Positions 26,990-36,186 of a DNA stretch of 53,523 nucleotides are shown one piece after another; within the stretch, counting starts at the first letter, position 1, and each line of letters opens with the position of its first letter. The DNA is from CAZADS01 sp964483985 (lineage in GTDB: Bacteria; Pseudomonadota; Alphaproteobacteria; Thalassobaculales; Thalassobaculaceae), in assembly GCA_964483985.1 (NCBI GenBank), contig CAZADS010000086.1:1-53523 (forward strand), written 5' to 3'. The position numbers were made by a program, and so were the translations under genes. Below the pieces are notes generated by a model that did not search any database, had not been told where the DNA came from, and saw only the letters and a list, made by a program, of their open reading frames with translations.

Positions 26990-27883
26990 ATGCGAAGACC
27001 TGTCTCTTTTTATAGCGAGGGCTTCAAATTAGACGGAGACCTATTCTTTCCCGTGGACCTTAAGAATGGTGAAACACGTTCTGGAATAGTCCTTTGTCAC
27101 GGTTATACAGGTGTAAAGGACCTCTATTTGCCCGATACAGCGGTGGCTCTTAATCAGGCCGGTTATGTGGTTTTGACCTTTGATTATAAAGGTTGGGGAA
27201 AGAGCGAGGGGCAGCGAAGTCGATTGGCTCCATTTAGCCGTATGGCTGATGTATTAGCTGCTCTTACCTTTCTTGGCATTCAACCTGAGGTCAAAAAAGA
27301 TAGCTTGGGAATTTATGGCACAAGTTATGGTTGTGCGACCGTAGTTTATGCTGCGGCTATAGACGAAAGAGTAAAGTGCACGGTCGGGGTGATTGGAATG
27401 GGGCATGGCGGGCGTTGGATGCGAAGCGTCCGACGCCCTGATGAGTGGGTGGATTTGTTGAATCGTTCTGTAAAAGACCGTGAACAAAGAGTTGTTTCAG
27501 GTCATTCTGAAATGGTGGCCCGAGAAGAAATTCTTTTACCTGATCGTCAATCAGCAGCTTTAGCTGCTGCGGCACGTGCAGGAAACCCCAACGCCGTCGG
27601 GAAGATTCCCTTGGAGTTTATAGATGAGACATTGCAATTTCATCCAGAGTGGGTGGTAGATAAAATATCGCCCCGTCCGTTACTTTTAATTGCTGCCGGT
27701 GACGACCGATTGGTTCCTCCAGAGGATTGTCAATCGTTATACGAGAAGGCGCTTGAACCCAAGAGATTGGTGATTGTTCCAGGGTATGGTCATTATGAAA
27801 TGTATGTTAAGCCAGCATTTGATGTTGTGATGTCAGAGACTATTTCATGGTTTGATGAATACTTGTCTGCCCATGTTAGTTAA
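26990..27883 (+). CDS. Alpha/beta hydrolase, dienelactone/S9-like
   Basis: A 297-residue hydrolase. The strand LCHGYTG gives the oxyanion region, YGTSYGCATVVYAA the nucleophile elbow, DDRLVP the acid loop and GYGHYEMY the catalytic His. A large cap lies at about 140-220. Start ATG 26990 has GGAGG eight bases upstream; ATG 26960 is upstream of that site. It is divergent from the dehydrogenase/hydrolase pair. Substrate unknown; peptidase, esterase and C-C hydrolase members all exist. Confidence 0.88.
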   Translation: MRRPVSFYSEGFKLDGDLFFPVDLKNGETRSGIVLCHGYTGVKDLYLPDTAVALNQAGYVVLTFDYKGWGKSEGQRSRLAPFSRMADVLAALTFLGIQPEVKKDSLGIYGTSYGCATVVYAAAIDERVKCTVGVIGMGHGGRWMRSVRRPDEWVDLLNRSVKDREQRVVSGHSEMVAREEILLPDRQSAALAAAARAGNPNAVGKIPLEFIDETLQFHPEWVVDKISPRPLLLIAAGDDRLVPPEDCQSLYEKALEPKRLVIVPGYGHYEMYVKPAFDVVMSETISWFDEYLSAHVS

Positions 27884-27992
27884 CATCTGGTTTCCGATTT
27901 TCAGTAACACCCAATTGGGAAATTAAGGTGAATATTGTGTATTAATCCTAAGCTAAGTTTTAAACAATCTGTTTTAGATCCGGACATAATTT

Positions 27993-28505
27993 ATGACCTT
28001 TAAACTAAGCATTCTAGATCACAAAATTTTAAAAGAAACAATTGATAATTGCCTTTCTCTAGGAGAATTAGGGGATTTTATAGTGTCTATCTTAGCCGGC
28101 CACATTAACTTTGATCGTCTTAACATTGGGGTGCTGGATTTAGAAAACTATTCATTTATTGACGCTTATATTTATGGCCTAAACGTTGCTGGTCGGGGAA
28201 AAGGTCATAGAAGAACGCTTGAAGGAACCGTTGTAGAGGCCGGCATTGCTACCGGAAAAGGAATTTATGTTGGTGGTGAGCCATCCGAGTTGTTACGAAA
28301 ATTTCCTCGATTCGGCTGCGTGCTGGAAAGCGGTATAAAATCGATGTTAGCGGTTCCATTGTATAAGGATAAATCCATTGTAGCAGCCTTGGTATTAGCT
28401 TCTATAAATTCGAAAAACTTCGATATAGATGCATTAGAATTGACTAATGAGGTCGGTCGCGATGTTGTTGACCAGGTTTTATCTCTGTCAGGAAAAGATT
28501 TGTGA
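27993..28505 (+). CDS. Stand-alone GAF domain protein
   Basis: A 170-residue cytoplasmic protein made almost wholly of one GAF domain: core strands FDRLNIGVLDLE and SMLAVPLYKDKSIVAALVLAS with a long C-terminal helix. No catalytic or DNA-binding domain is attached. It may bind a small molecule and signal through a partner. It is convergent with the MFS gene, nine bases apart. No conserved Cys of the fRMsr type (methionine sulfoxide reductase) is evident. Confidence 0.75.
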   Translation: MTFKLSILDHKILKETIDNCLSLGELGDFIVSILAGHINFDRLNIGVLDLENYSFIDAYIYGLNVAGRGKGHRRTLEGTVVEAGIATGKGIYVGGEPSELLRKFPRFGCVLESGIKSMLAVPLYKDKSIVAALVLASINSKNFDIDALELTNEVGRDVVDQVLSLSGKDL

Positions 28506-28514
28506 CTCTTTAGG

Positions 28515-29813
28515 TTAAAGTGAAGAATTTTGATCTTCTTTTGATTGATCGATATTTACTATGAATTTTCTACTGTCGCTGGACCAAGCCCAAAGCACCA
28601 GAAGAGCAAAAAGACCTTCCCCCGATATAATTACCAACGCCGCTGCTACGCCAAATTCTTCGGCCATCCACCCGACATTAAAGAAACCAAGAGGGCCGGT
28701 GCCGATACAAAGCGTCAGCACTCCAAGGACGCGACTGCGGTAGGCAGGTGGCGCAGCAAGGTAGGTTAGAGTGCCTTGCATAGCGGCAAAAAACGCACTA
28801 GCTACGCCTGTTATTAATAAAGCTATTGAGGCAGCGTAGAAGGAATGGTTTGGTCCTCCAGCTACAAATGTCAAAACACCAAGATATCCTACGGTTGAAA
28901 GCTGTAAGATGGTGCCCCCTAGATAAAGTTGAAAAAAATAGTTTGGTCTAGCGAGGACGGCTACAACCAGGGCACCCGCAAAGGCGCCCAACCCTTCCAT
29001 GCTAGATAATATCCCGACCCAAAACGGTACAAGCCCCAATTCTTCCCTGCCTATGATTGGTATCATCGATGTAAAGGGAAACCCCCACATATTGAATACG
29101 ATAGTAATGGAAAGTATACGTCGTAATGTATGGTCTTTTATGACGAAACGCACGCCTTCTGATAGATCTCGAAAGAAAGAGGAGGTGATAGTTGCACCGG
29201 AGCTAACCGGGAAATTAGCCTTCAAAATTAGAATTATACACAACCCATAAATAACACCGCTCAAAGCGAACACGCCAAACATGCCAACAAGTTGTAACAT
29301 TAGTCCGCCCAAAATTGGGCCAGCCATTCTTGTGGCATTGCCAGTTGCCGAATCTAGTCCCATGGCTGCTGAGACTTGCCCACCCGAAAGATCGCCCAGT
29401 AACCGTCGTCTAATAGGCATGTCCGTGGCCCAAAAAAGGCCACTTAAAACCGACGCAACTACTAATAATTCGTAAGTTAGTACATTCATGTAAGCGGCGT
29501 ACATCATCCCCACCTGTACTACCGTTATCATAACTATTGACGATGTTAAGAGCAGTTTTCGACTTATTTTATCCGCAACAACCCCTATCGTCGGACCTAA
29601 TATTGTTAGGGGTATTAACCAAAGAATAGTAATGGTTGAAACCAGCAGAGGGGATCCAGTGACTTCGTATGTGTATACTCCGAAGGCGAGAAGTTGGAAC
29701 CAACGGATAACTCCGGTGAGACCGCCTATCAACCAGATTGCTAGAAAATTGTTATCAGCTAATAGATTTCGAATAGGCGTTGCTCGTATATCCTGTTCAT
29801 CGGATTTGCTCAT
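28515..29813 (-). CDS. MFS exporter (MFS_3/EntS-like)
   Basis: A 432-residue inner-membrane protein with about 12 hydrophobic segments. The first helix-loop, NFLAIWLIGGLTGVIRWFQL, and the motif-A loop GVVADKISRKLLL are typical of the enterobactin exporter-like MFS_3 group. Both termini are charged and cytoplasmic. It is divergent from the HlyD-type adaptor at 29984 across a 170-bp gap. Drug or siderophore export is usual for the group, but no siderophore genes lie near, so the substrate is unknown. Confidence 0.88.
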   Translation of the reverse strand: MSKSDEQDIRATPIRNLLADNNFLAIWLIGGLTGVIRWFQLLAFGVYTYEVTGSPLLVSTITILWLIPLTILGPTIGVVADKISRKLLLTSSIVMITVVQVGMMYAAYMNVLTYELLVVASVLSGLFWATDMPIRRRLLGDLSGGQVSAAMGLDSATGNATRMAGPILGGLMLQLVGMFGVFALSGVIYGLCIILILKANFPVSSGATITSSFFRDLSEGVRFVIKDHTLRRILSITIVFNMWGFPFTSMIPIIGREELGLVPFWVGILSSMEGLGAFAGALVVAVLARPNYFFQLYLGGTILQLSTVGYLGVLTFVAGGPNHSFYAASIALLITGVASAFFAAMQGTLTYLAAPPAYRSRVLGVLTLCIGTGPLGFFNVGWMAEEFGVAAALVIISGEGLFALLVLWAWSSDSRKFIVNIDQSKEDQNSSL

Positions 29814-29983
29814 GACTACATCTTATTCTTAAAAATCTTGCTATACAGTACTTTTGTTGATCCTAATATTTTTTACTGTTAGCTTGCATTGGTTTTTTTT
29901 TAAAATGTATTCCATAATTGCTGCGACTGTTAGAATCTTGAATTTTCGCCCGATTCAATAACTAAGTCCGTTACAGCTATCTA

Positions 29984-31099
29984 GTGTTTGACTGGAGATA
30001 TTTCGCTTTGGCTATAAAGCAAACCGCCAGGGTATTAGTAGTGGTCACGTTCGTTTCTGCGATTGTATTGGCTGGTTACGAAATATTTTTCTGGTTTACA
30101 CATGTCTATGAGGACGATGCTCGGATACAAACTGAGGTGACAAATATATCGCCACAGGTAAATGGAAAGATAAATGCTATTTTGGTAGAAGAGGGTTCCC
30201 TTGTTACTAAAGGACAATTGCTAGTTAAGTTGGAGGAAAAAGACATTCGACTTGGAATAAAGGCACTTAAAACGGATCTTTTACTTAAGCAAGCTGAGAG
30301 ATCCAGGCTGAAGTCGGAAAAACAGGTTTTTGAGACGGAGTTGCTATCCAAACTTGAAACACAAAAACAAAAAATTGGAACGGTTAACCTAGAACACCAA
30401 TCTATACAGGGTCGCCTTGGGTTGGCAGAAAAAAATTTAGAGCGATTTAAATTCCTGTTTAAAAAAGACCTCATATCGGAAGAAAAATTTACGAGAGAGA
30501 AGGATAAGGTACTTATTTTGCGAGGTGATGCATCTCACTCTAAAGCAAGGATTGAAGTGTCGAAACGGGAATATAATCAATTGCAGGCGACGTCTCGGCA
30601 AAGCGAAGTAATACTTGAAAAAATAAAAATCTTAGACGTCCAACAAGAACGAATTAAAGATGCGATTAAACTGGAGGAATTATCTCTAAGTTATCGTCAT
30701 ATAACTTCACCAATTGATGGGATTGTGGGCCGCGTTCACCGTTATCCGGGTGAATACATCGAAGATGGGGTTAATATATTAATGCTGCATGATCCGACTC
30801 AATTTTGGATAGAGGCTTATGTTGATGAAAGCCAAATTCGACATATTCAAATCGGAAAAGCCGTTCTTATTGATTTTGAGGCATATCCTTTTCACGACTT
30901 TTATGGATTGGTTGAGCATGTGGGTAACATTACGACTTCTGAAATGGGGTTAGAAACATTCAGTTCCAAAAACCAATTTGGGGGCGGAGTGGAGCGAGTA
31001 CCAGTTCGTATTTCAATAAAAAATCCACCCGCAACTCTGACTCCGGGAATGCAAGCGAGCGTTAATATTCGTATCTATGATTCTATTAAACTTTGGTAG
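29984..31099 (+). CDS. HlyD/EmrA-type membrane fusion protein
   Basis: A 371-residue periplasmic adaptor of tripartite efflux. One N-terminal membrane anchor (about 14-36), a biotinyl-lipoyl half-motif PQVNGKINAILVEEGSLVTK, a long coiled-coil hairpin (about 90-220), the second lipoyl half YRHITSPIDGIVGRV, and a beta-barrel with TPGMQASVNIRI near the end. The GTG 29984 start lacks a clear ribosome site; TTG 30008, with GGAG ten bases before it, is an alternative. No inner-membrane pump or outer-membrane channel is adjacent on this strand; the divergent MFS transporter is the only candidate partner. Confidence 0.88.
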   Translation: MFDWRYFALAIKQTARVLVVVTFVSAIVLAGYEIFFWFTHVYEDDARIQTEVTNISPQVNGKINAILVEEGSLVTKGQLLVKLEEKDIRLGIKALKTDLLLKQAERSRLKSEKQVFETELLSKLETQKQKIGTVNLEHQSIQGRLGLAEKNLERFKFLFKKDLISEEKFTREKDKVLILRGDASHSKARIEVSKREYNQLQATSRQSEVILEKIKILDVQQERIKDAIKLEELSLSYRHITSPIDGIVGRVHRYPGEYIEDGVNILMLHDPTQFWIEAYVDESQIRHIQIGKAVLIDFEAYPFHDFYGLVEHVGNITTSEMGLETFSSKNQFGGGVERVPVRISIKNPPATLTPGMQASVNIRIYDSIKLW

Positions 31100-31123
31100 A
31101 TTGATAATTAAATTTTTTCGTGT

Positions 31124-33133
31124 TTAAAGTCTGATATCGTGCCGTGGAGAGCTCCAATTTCGAGCTAAATCTAAGGTGGGTTTTAAATCTTCCTCTAACA
31201 TGTAGCCTGATTGTATCAATTTCATTGCTTGATTTTTAATTGCTGTGACGTAGCCGTTAAGGTCGCTATATCGCTTCTTTATGGAACTGCGAGAGTCACC
31301 GGTTATCCTTCGTTCTGATTCAGTTTGAGGTAGTGGTATGGAGCTGCCGGAAAATTCATGCATTGCGCCGCGGCCATAGGGCCATCCTCTGAGATTCCAG
31401 CCTGTATAGGTGGCTAAAGGAGCTGCTACCATTGGTGCTCTTATACCTGCGACATCGTTCCCGTCTTTGTCGACGGCGGGTACTAAGACAGCATAACCAC
31501 CTATGTCTTGAATATTGGGGGGAACAATTTTAAGTATACCTCGATCGACTTCGTTGCCAAAATCATAAAGAGGCAGTTGGTTTGGTTCGTGAGGGATACT
31601 AATTCCTGGGATTTCTGGAAATTGCTGGCGCCATTCATCCATGGTGACGAGCGTACCATCGCTTCGCCGAGGAATCTGACTTTGCGGAGGTTTAGCGCCA
31701 TAAGTTGCCCATCGATCCATTGAGTCCAGCATGGCCCTGAAAAACATAGAGGTTTGCACTACATTATTGAGATTTTGGCAGACGTTTCGAGTAGGTATAC
31801 CTTGTCTTGGGTCTCCCACATGTTGCGAACTAGACCAAAAATAAAACCGCACGTTTTCAGGATCGGGGAGATCGTTTCCCTTTGTATCTGTATGAGCAAG
31901 AGACCCCCTTCGTTGCCAATATTCTGTCCCCGTTTGACTATGAAAAATTAATGGATCACTTGTAGGGCGTTTACAAATTGCATCAATTTTACCAGTAAGG
32001 TGATCTGTCGTTTCGGAGTATGTGAACGGAAAACTATCGGCAATGTTGTCATGTTCCTCATATTGCTGGCCAGCTGGCACGACAGCATTACAGAAACGAT
32101 GATTTAGCCACATTCTACCGGCACCGGCAACGTGATTTAATACCCCATCAAATACTTTCCGATCGTTTTTGTCAGCATTGAAACCACGATAAATAGAGTC
32201 ACGTATACAGCGCCCTGTTTGTGATCGCCCAAAGCAATATGCTCTTTCAATATTTTGATTGGCTAATGGATTTTTATCGCCTTTTTCATAACGCAAAAAG
32301 CTATTTAGGTCCCTAACAGCAGCATGCCCTAGCCCCATTATTAAAGGGTCCCGTCCGGTATATATGAGTTCGTATATCCAACCAGGTTCAAATCCAGTGG
32401 GTATATGTATATGGCGATCCGATGCAATAAGTGAGGTTTCTGCACCTTGGAAATCCATGCCAACGCCACCTTCAACGCGCGCAAAGTGCCATGATTCGTG
32501 AGGTAGATCTTCTCTTTGATCGGAGGGATATCTTCGTCGCGTGAGTTGTGCATCTTTCGTGTCTAGTGAAATTGTTGGATGGCTACGAGTGGATACCCAA
32601 CCACTCAACGGAAATGTCTTCTCGTTTGGACTGTTGGCGATAAACTCAGTTCTGACAATGCCTGTAATCGGGCCTTCCTTGGTTTTTGCTACAGGCAAAC
32701 ACATTGTCATGCGGTTGCTACCAGGGAGCAAGTCTCCTTGCCATGCTCCCCAGACGATCGAATATCCGCGACGGAAGAGAAACCCATTTCCTGCATGGTC
32801 TAAGGAAATCGGGCTATTTGAAGGTACTGCGTCATTGAAATACTGCAAAGCTCGTTTATTTCCTCGATTACCATAATCGAAAAATAGGCGGCCATTGTTT
32901 CGATCCGGATTCACCGGCCTGAGTATGCAAACCTCAGCGGCGAATTCCACTAAACCAAAGCTATTGGTTGGAGCTTTATCGATATCTACGATAGTCTCAT
33001 TTTGAGGGAACTTTGGATCCAACTGAAACTTAGCCCAGCCATCTAACCGTTCATAAGCTCCAGTATCGCCAAATTTGTGCCCATTGGCGAAAAGTTGGTG
33101 AGTAGTAATCTCAATCGAAACGTTTGTGACCAC
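31124..33133 (-). CDS. Abhydrolase_10 family protein
   Basis: A large 669-residue alpha/beta-hydrolase of the Abhydrolase_10 family. The N-terminal segment (FGDTGAYERLDGWAKFQLDP) and the nucleophile motif CFGRSQTGRCIRD near 290-300 are characteristic. No signal peptide, so probably cytoplasmic. GTG 33133 has AGGAGG eight bases upstream. It is convergent with the HlyD gene and divergent from the amidase at 33304. The family has almost no characterised members; ester or lactone hydrolysis in a catabolic island is an inference. Confidence 0.87.
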   Translation of the reverse strand: MVTNVSIEITTHQLFANGHKFGDTGAYERLDGWAKFQLDPKFPQNETIVDIDKAPTNSFGLVEFAAEVCILRPVNPDRNNGRLFFDYGNRGNKRALQYFNDAVPSNSPISLDHAGNGFLFRRGYSIVWGAWQGDLLPGSNRMTMCLPVAKTKEGPITGIVRTEFIANSPNEKTFPLSGWVSTRSHPTISLDTKDAQLTRRRYPSDQREDLPHESWHFARVEGGVGMDFQGAETSLIASDRHIHIPTGFEPGWIYELIYTGRDPLIMGLGHAAVRDLNSFLRYEKGDKNPLANQNIERAYCFGRSQTGRCIRDSIYRGFNADKNDRKVFDGVLNHVAGAGRMWLNHRFCNAVVPAGQQYEEHDNIADSFPFTYSETTDHLTGKIDAICKRPTSDPLIFHSQTGTEYWQRRGSLAHTDTKGNDLPDPENVRFYFWSSSQHVGDPRQGIPTRNVCQNLNNVVQTSMFFRAMLDSMDRWATYGAKPPQSQIPRRSDGTLVTMDEWRQQFPEIPGISIPHEPNQLPLYDFGNEVDRGILKIVPPNIQDIGGYAVLVPAVDKDGNDVAGIRAPMVAAPLATYTGWNLRGWPYGRGAMHEFSGSSIPLPQTESERRITGDSRSSIKKRYSDLNGYVTAIKNQAMKLIQSGYMLEEDLKPTLDLARNWSSPRHDIRL

Positions 33134-33303
33134 ATCAAATTCCTCCTGTTCTTGTTTAAGGTTAATATTATTATATTCGATATGATAAATATAAATTATT
33201 TTATCTATTGTACTGGATTTTGGGGTTCGATTGGGTGTCTGGGACGTTACACATCTGGTTTTGACCAGGTTATTTTTCTATTCTTTTGGGGACGAAGATT
33301 TAG

Positions 33304-34605
33304 ATGAAAGACAAAAACATTACCGACCTCTCGCTTTATGACATTACGGTTGCTTTGACTGAGGGAGATTTAACGTCAATTGCTCTTGTTGAGGCATGTT
33401 TAAAACGCATTGATAAAATGAAATATCTCAATGCCTTTAATTATTTTGATAAAGATTATGCTCTATCCGAAGCGAAGCTGAGCGACAAACGCCGAAAAAC
33501 TGCACAAACTCTCTCGCCAATCGATGGAGTGCCTATTGCGATAAAGGATAATATTGATGTGGTTGGTCAGCCGACCACCAATGGTCTTAATTTGGCGTGG
33601 TTACCAAAACAAGATGCTTCAGTGGTCACTAAGTTTAAAGAGCGGGGGGCAATAATAATTGGCAAAACCAATATGCATGAGGCGGCTCTTGGTGCTACCA
33701 ATGATAACCCCCACCATGGGCGGCCTCAAAATCCTATTCTACCAAATTTTACACCTGGAGGGAGCAGCGGAGGTTCGGCTGTTGTGGTGGCGGCCTACCT
33801 TTGTCCTGGAAGCCTAGGAACAGACACAATGGGATCAGTTAGAGTGCCGGCGTCTTATTGTGGTGTGGTTGGCTTGAAACCAACGCTAAATTGGTGGTCT
33901 ACCAGGGGTGTGATGCCGTTATCGACGACATTGGATACCGTAGGACCGTTAGGTCGTTCGGTGAAAGATGTAGGTATTCTAATGGATTTAGAAACTAGGC
34001 CAATTGAACTTGAGGGGTTGGTTTTAGCTACATTGAATAATTTCAAGCACACTGCTATGCAACCTGAAGTAAACGAGGTTTATAAAGATATTTTAAAAGA
34101 TCTAGAAACCGCTGGTGTAAGCTTAATACAAGAAGAAATCTCTGGTTTTTTTCCTTCTCCTGCTCGACGACTGGGTTTATTAATTTCCGAGGTGGAAGGG
34201 GCTGTTGCCCATGAAAAGCTATTATCGGAAAATCCAGCTGGATTTTCAAACGAAATAAAAACATTGTTCATTTATGGGGAGCAAGTAAGCGCTAGTCGGT
34301 ATTTTAAGTCACTAAAAGAGGTGGTGAGACTCGGTAAAGCAACCCAGGATATTTTAAATGGTGTGGATGCTATAATAAGTCTTACAACTCCACAAACGGC
34401 CTTTTCATTTGAGGACTCCGTACCTGTTGATCAGGCGGATTTTACAGCGTTAGCCAATTTTGCCGGTTGTCCGGCTATTTCTATGCCTATTCCGCAACCT
34501 AAAGGGCAAGCCCCGATTGGTCTTCAGTTAATAGGTAAGCCAAATGAAGATAATAAACTTCTTAATATTGCGGTGACCGTTGAAAAAATGATGGGAAATA
34601 AATAG
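33304..34605 (+). CDS. Amidase-signature hydrolase
   Basis: A 433-residue amidase-signature enzyme that cleaves a carboxamide. The Ser-Ser-Lys triad is visible: K81 in AIKDNID, cis-Ser S155 in PGGSSGGS and nucleophile S178 in GTDTMGSVRVPAS. The signature normally reads TGGS; Met replaces the first Gly here, which could change the oxyanion pocket. The gatA product at 46445 is a separate, canonical member. This one is 58 residues shorter than GatA and sits in an operon with an alpha/beta hydrolase (11 nt), which points to catabolic use rather than tRNA amidation. Confidence 0.92.
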   Translation: MKDKNITDLSLYDITVALTEGDLTSIALVEACLKRIDKMKYLNAFNYFDKDYALSEAKLSDKRRKTAQTLSPIDGVPIAIKDNIDVVGQPTTNGLNLAWLPKQDASVVTKFKERGAIIIGKTNMHEAALGATNDNPHHGRPQNPILPNFTPGGSSGGSAVVVAAYLCPGSLGTDTMGSVRVPASYCGVVGLKPTLNWWSTRGVMPLSTTLDTVGPLGRSVKDVGILMDLETRPIELEGLVLATLNNFKHTAMQPEVNEVYKDILKDLETAGVSLIQEEISGFFPSPARRLGLLISEVEGAVAHEKLLSENPAGFSNEIKTLFIYGEQVSASRYFKSLKEVVRLGKATQDILNGVDAIISLTTPQTAFSFEDSVPVDQADFTALANFAGCPAISMPIPQPKGQAPIGLQLIGKPNEDNKLLNIAVTVEKMMGNK

Positions 34606-34616
34606 GGAGAAAGATC

Positions 34617-35420
34617 GTGCCAATCACCCACGTTAACGGCCACGGTATGTACTATGAGGTGCATGGTTCGGGAGAGCCACTAATTTGTTCAGGAGGTTGG
34701 GGTACCTTTTGTCATGGAGATGTAGGGCATTTACCTCGTGGACTAACGGATAGGTTTAAGGTAATCATTTTTGATCATCGTGGTATTGGTCAATCAACGG
34801 ATCATCCCGGCGTCCGGTCAACGACAAGACTTTACGCTGATGACGTTATTGGTTTGGTAAACGAGTTAGGAATTACTCGAGCTCACTTTGTCGGCATTAT
34901 AGGTATCGGAGCTTGTATTTTCCAAGAGGTGGCAATTCAAAGACCTGATTTAGTACGAAGTTTAGTGAACACTGGGACGTGGGCCAGACCGGACGAAAAA
35001 TTTTTTGATCAATTAACATTGTGGCTAGATGTTCATAGGGAGATGGGATTTCTAGCTTTCCAACAAATGGTAGTGATGGAAGGGTTCAGTCCAGAATTTT
35101 ATGGACGGAATAAAGCAAAACTACTCGGGGTTAATGGAGGGTGGCGTGATCTCAATGGAAATCTTGAGACTCATGAGCGCCTAACAGAAGCTGGTCTTTC
35201 TCACGATACGCTGGATCGTTTATATAAAATTAAAGCCCCTACGTTGGTAATGCATAACGGGATGGACTTTATTACCGCGCCACGTCTTACCGTTCCAGTT
35301 GAGCAGGGTATTTCAGGGGCCAGGGGTCACTGGATGCCCGATGCTGCACATGTAGTTACAGGTCGTTGTGCCCGAGCTGAGTTTTGTGAAGTTTTACTGA
35401 AATTTCTTAACGAAAATTAG
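34617..35420 (+). CDS. Alpha/beta-hydrolase fold protein lacking the nucleophile Ser
   Basis: A 267-residue protein of the alpha/beta-hydrolase fold. It keeps DHRGIGQST after strand 4, the acid loop HNGMDFITAP and a late His in AAHVVTGR. The nucleophile elbow, normally GxSxG, reads VGIIGIGACIFQEVA: no Ser, Cys or Asp sits at the expected place. The frame is open and normal, so this is not a decayed gene. GTG 34617 has AGGGAGA upstream and lies 11 nt after the amidase. It may be a non-catalytic binder, a cofactor-free dioxygenase-like or lyase-like enzyme, or use another residue. Confidence 0.82.
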   Translation: MPITHVNGHGMYYEVHGSGEPLICSGGWGTFCHGDVGHLPRGLTDRFKVIIFDHRGIGQSTDHPGVRSTTRLYADDVIGLVNELGITRAHFVGIIGIGACIFQEVAIQRPDLVRSLVNTGTWARPDEKFFDQLTLWLDVHREMGFLAFQQMVVMEGFSPEFYGRNKAKLLGVNGGWRDLNGNLETHERLTEAGLSHDTLDRLYKIKAPTLVMHNGMDFITAPRLTVPVEQGISGARGHWMPDAAHVVTGRCARAEFCEVLLKFLNEN

Positions 35421-35599
35421 TTTAGTTAAGATTAATAAGATGGAATGAAATCTCGATTTCACGCTTTTGGTTTCAGCTGCTTGGAAAATGATAGCAGCCG
35501 CTATAATCGTTTTTGATATAGGCCGTCTTGCTTCGTCCGCTGGATCTATTTTTGACGAATGTACTTGTAGATTTTCCTGTTAATACCGGTCCGAGACTT

Positions 35600-36127
35600 T
35601 GTTTTGTCTCTTTATCTCTGGACGATGAGTTTGTAATGAAAGGTGCTATCTACTGTATGGTTGGCGTTAGTCCGGTATTCATTTATTTAAAAATGTTTTC
35701 TCAAACGGCCCAATTCAGAAACTTTTTATTTAGCATTGCTACTAGGGTTGTTGTGTTGGTCTCTTGCCGCTTGGCTAATCGTTTTGGTTGATTGCCCAAT
35801 TACTAAGGCATTAATTTTTGCCGGCGCGGGTGCCTTGTTTCCATAATTTTTAATTTGCACCTAAAATTTAAATTGAAAGGTATTTCTATGTCTGCCTCTT
35901 GGCCTTGTCTTTTGGTTCGGGGCTATTTGCAGGCTTATTTGCTTCTGGCGTGCCGACTTTCGCTCCGGTTACAGGACCAGTACTTTCTGTCTTATTGTGG
36001 TCCTACTTGTAAAGTTTTTGACGGGCTCGATTGCCGTACTCTAGAGTTTATTTCTAGTTGCTTGTATTGGCAGGTTATTTGCGGCACTCTTTATAAGGTT
36101 CAAAGCATACGCTTAAAACTCATTTAG
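35600..36127 (+). pseudogene. Decayed membrane transporter, possibly EamA/DMT type
   Basis: The 766-bp gap between the hydrolase and the DUF1445 gene has no intact gene. Hydrophobic, transporter-like peptides appear in different plus-strand frames: MKGAIYCMVGVSPVFIYLK from about 35635, PITKALIFAGAGALFP near 35790-35845, and GLFAGLFASGVPTFAPVTGP ending LLWSYL-stop near 35925-36012. Then LTGSIAVL follows in another frame. The order and motifs resemble a multi-helix carrier of the drug/metabolite transporter type broken by several frameshifts and stops. The family name is tentative. Confidence 0.4.
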
Positions 36128-36186
36128 GTTTGATCGCATTGACGTTTAACTCCTTATGATTAAATTGACATCCAATGGAGAGTGAA

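Noticed and set aside
35855..36127. Intact 90-codon ORF in the gap before the DUF1445 gene
   Set aside because: Its frame gives a Cys/Leu-rich nonsense-like product, while another frame of the same DNA gives a better transporter-like peptide; treated as pseudogene.
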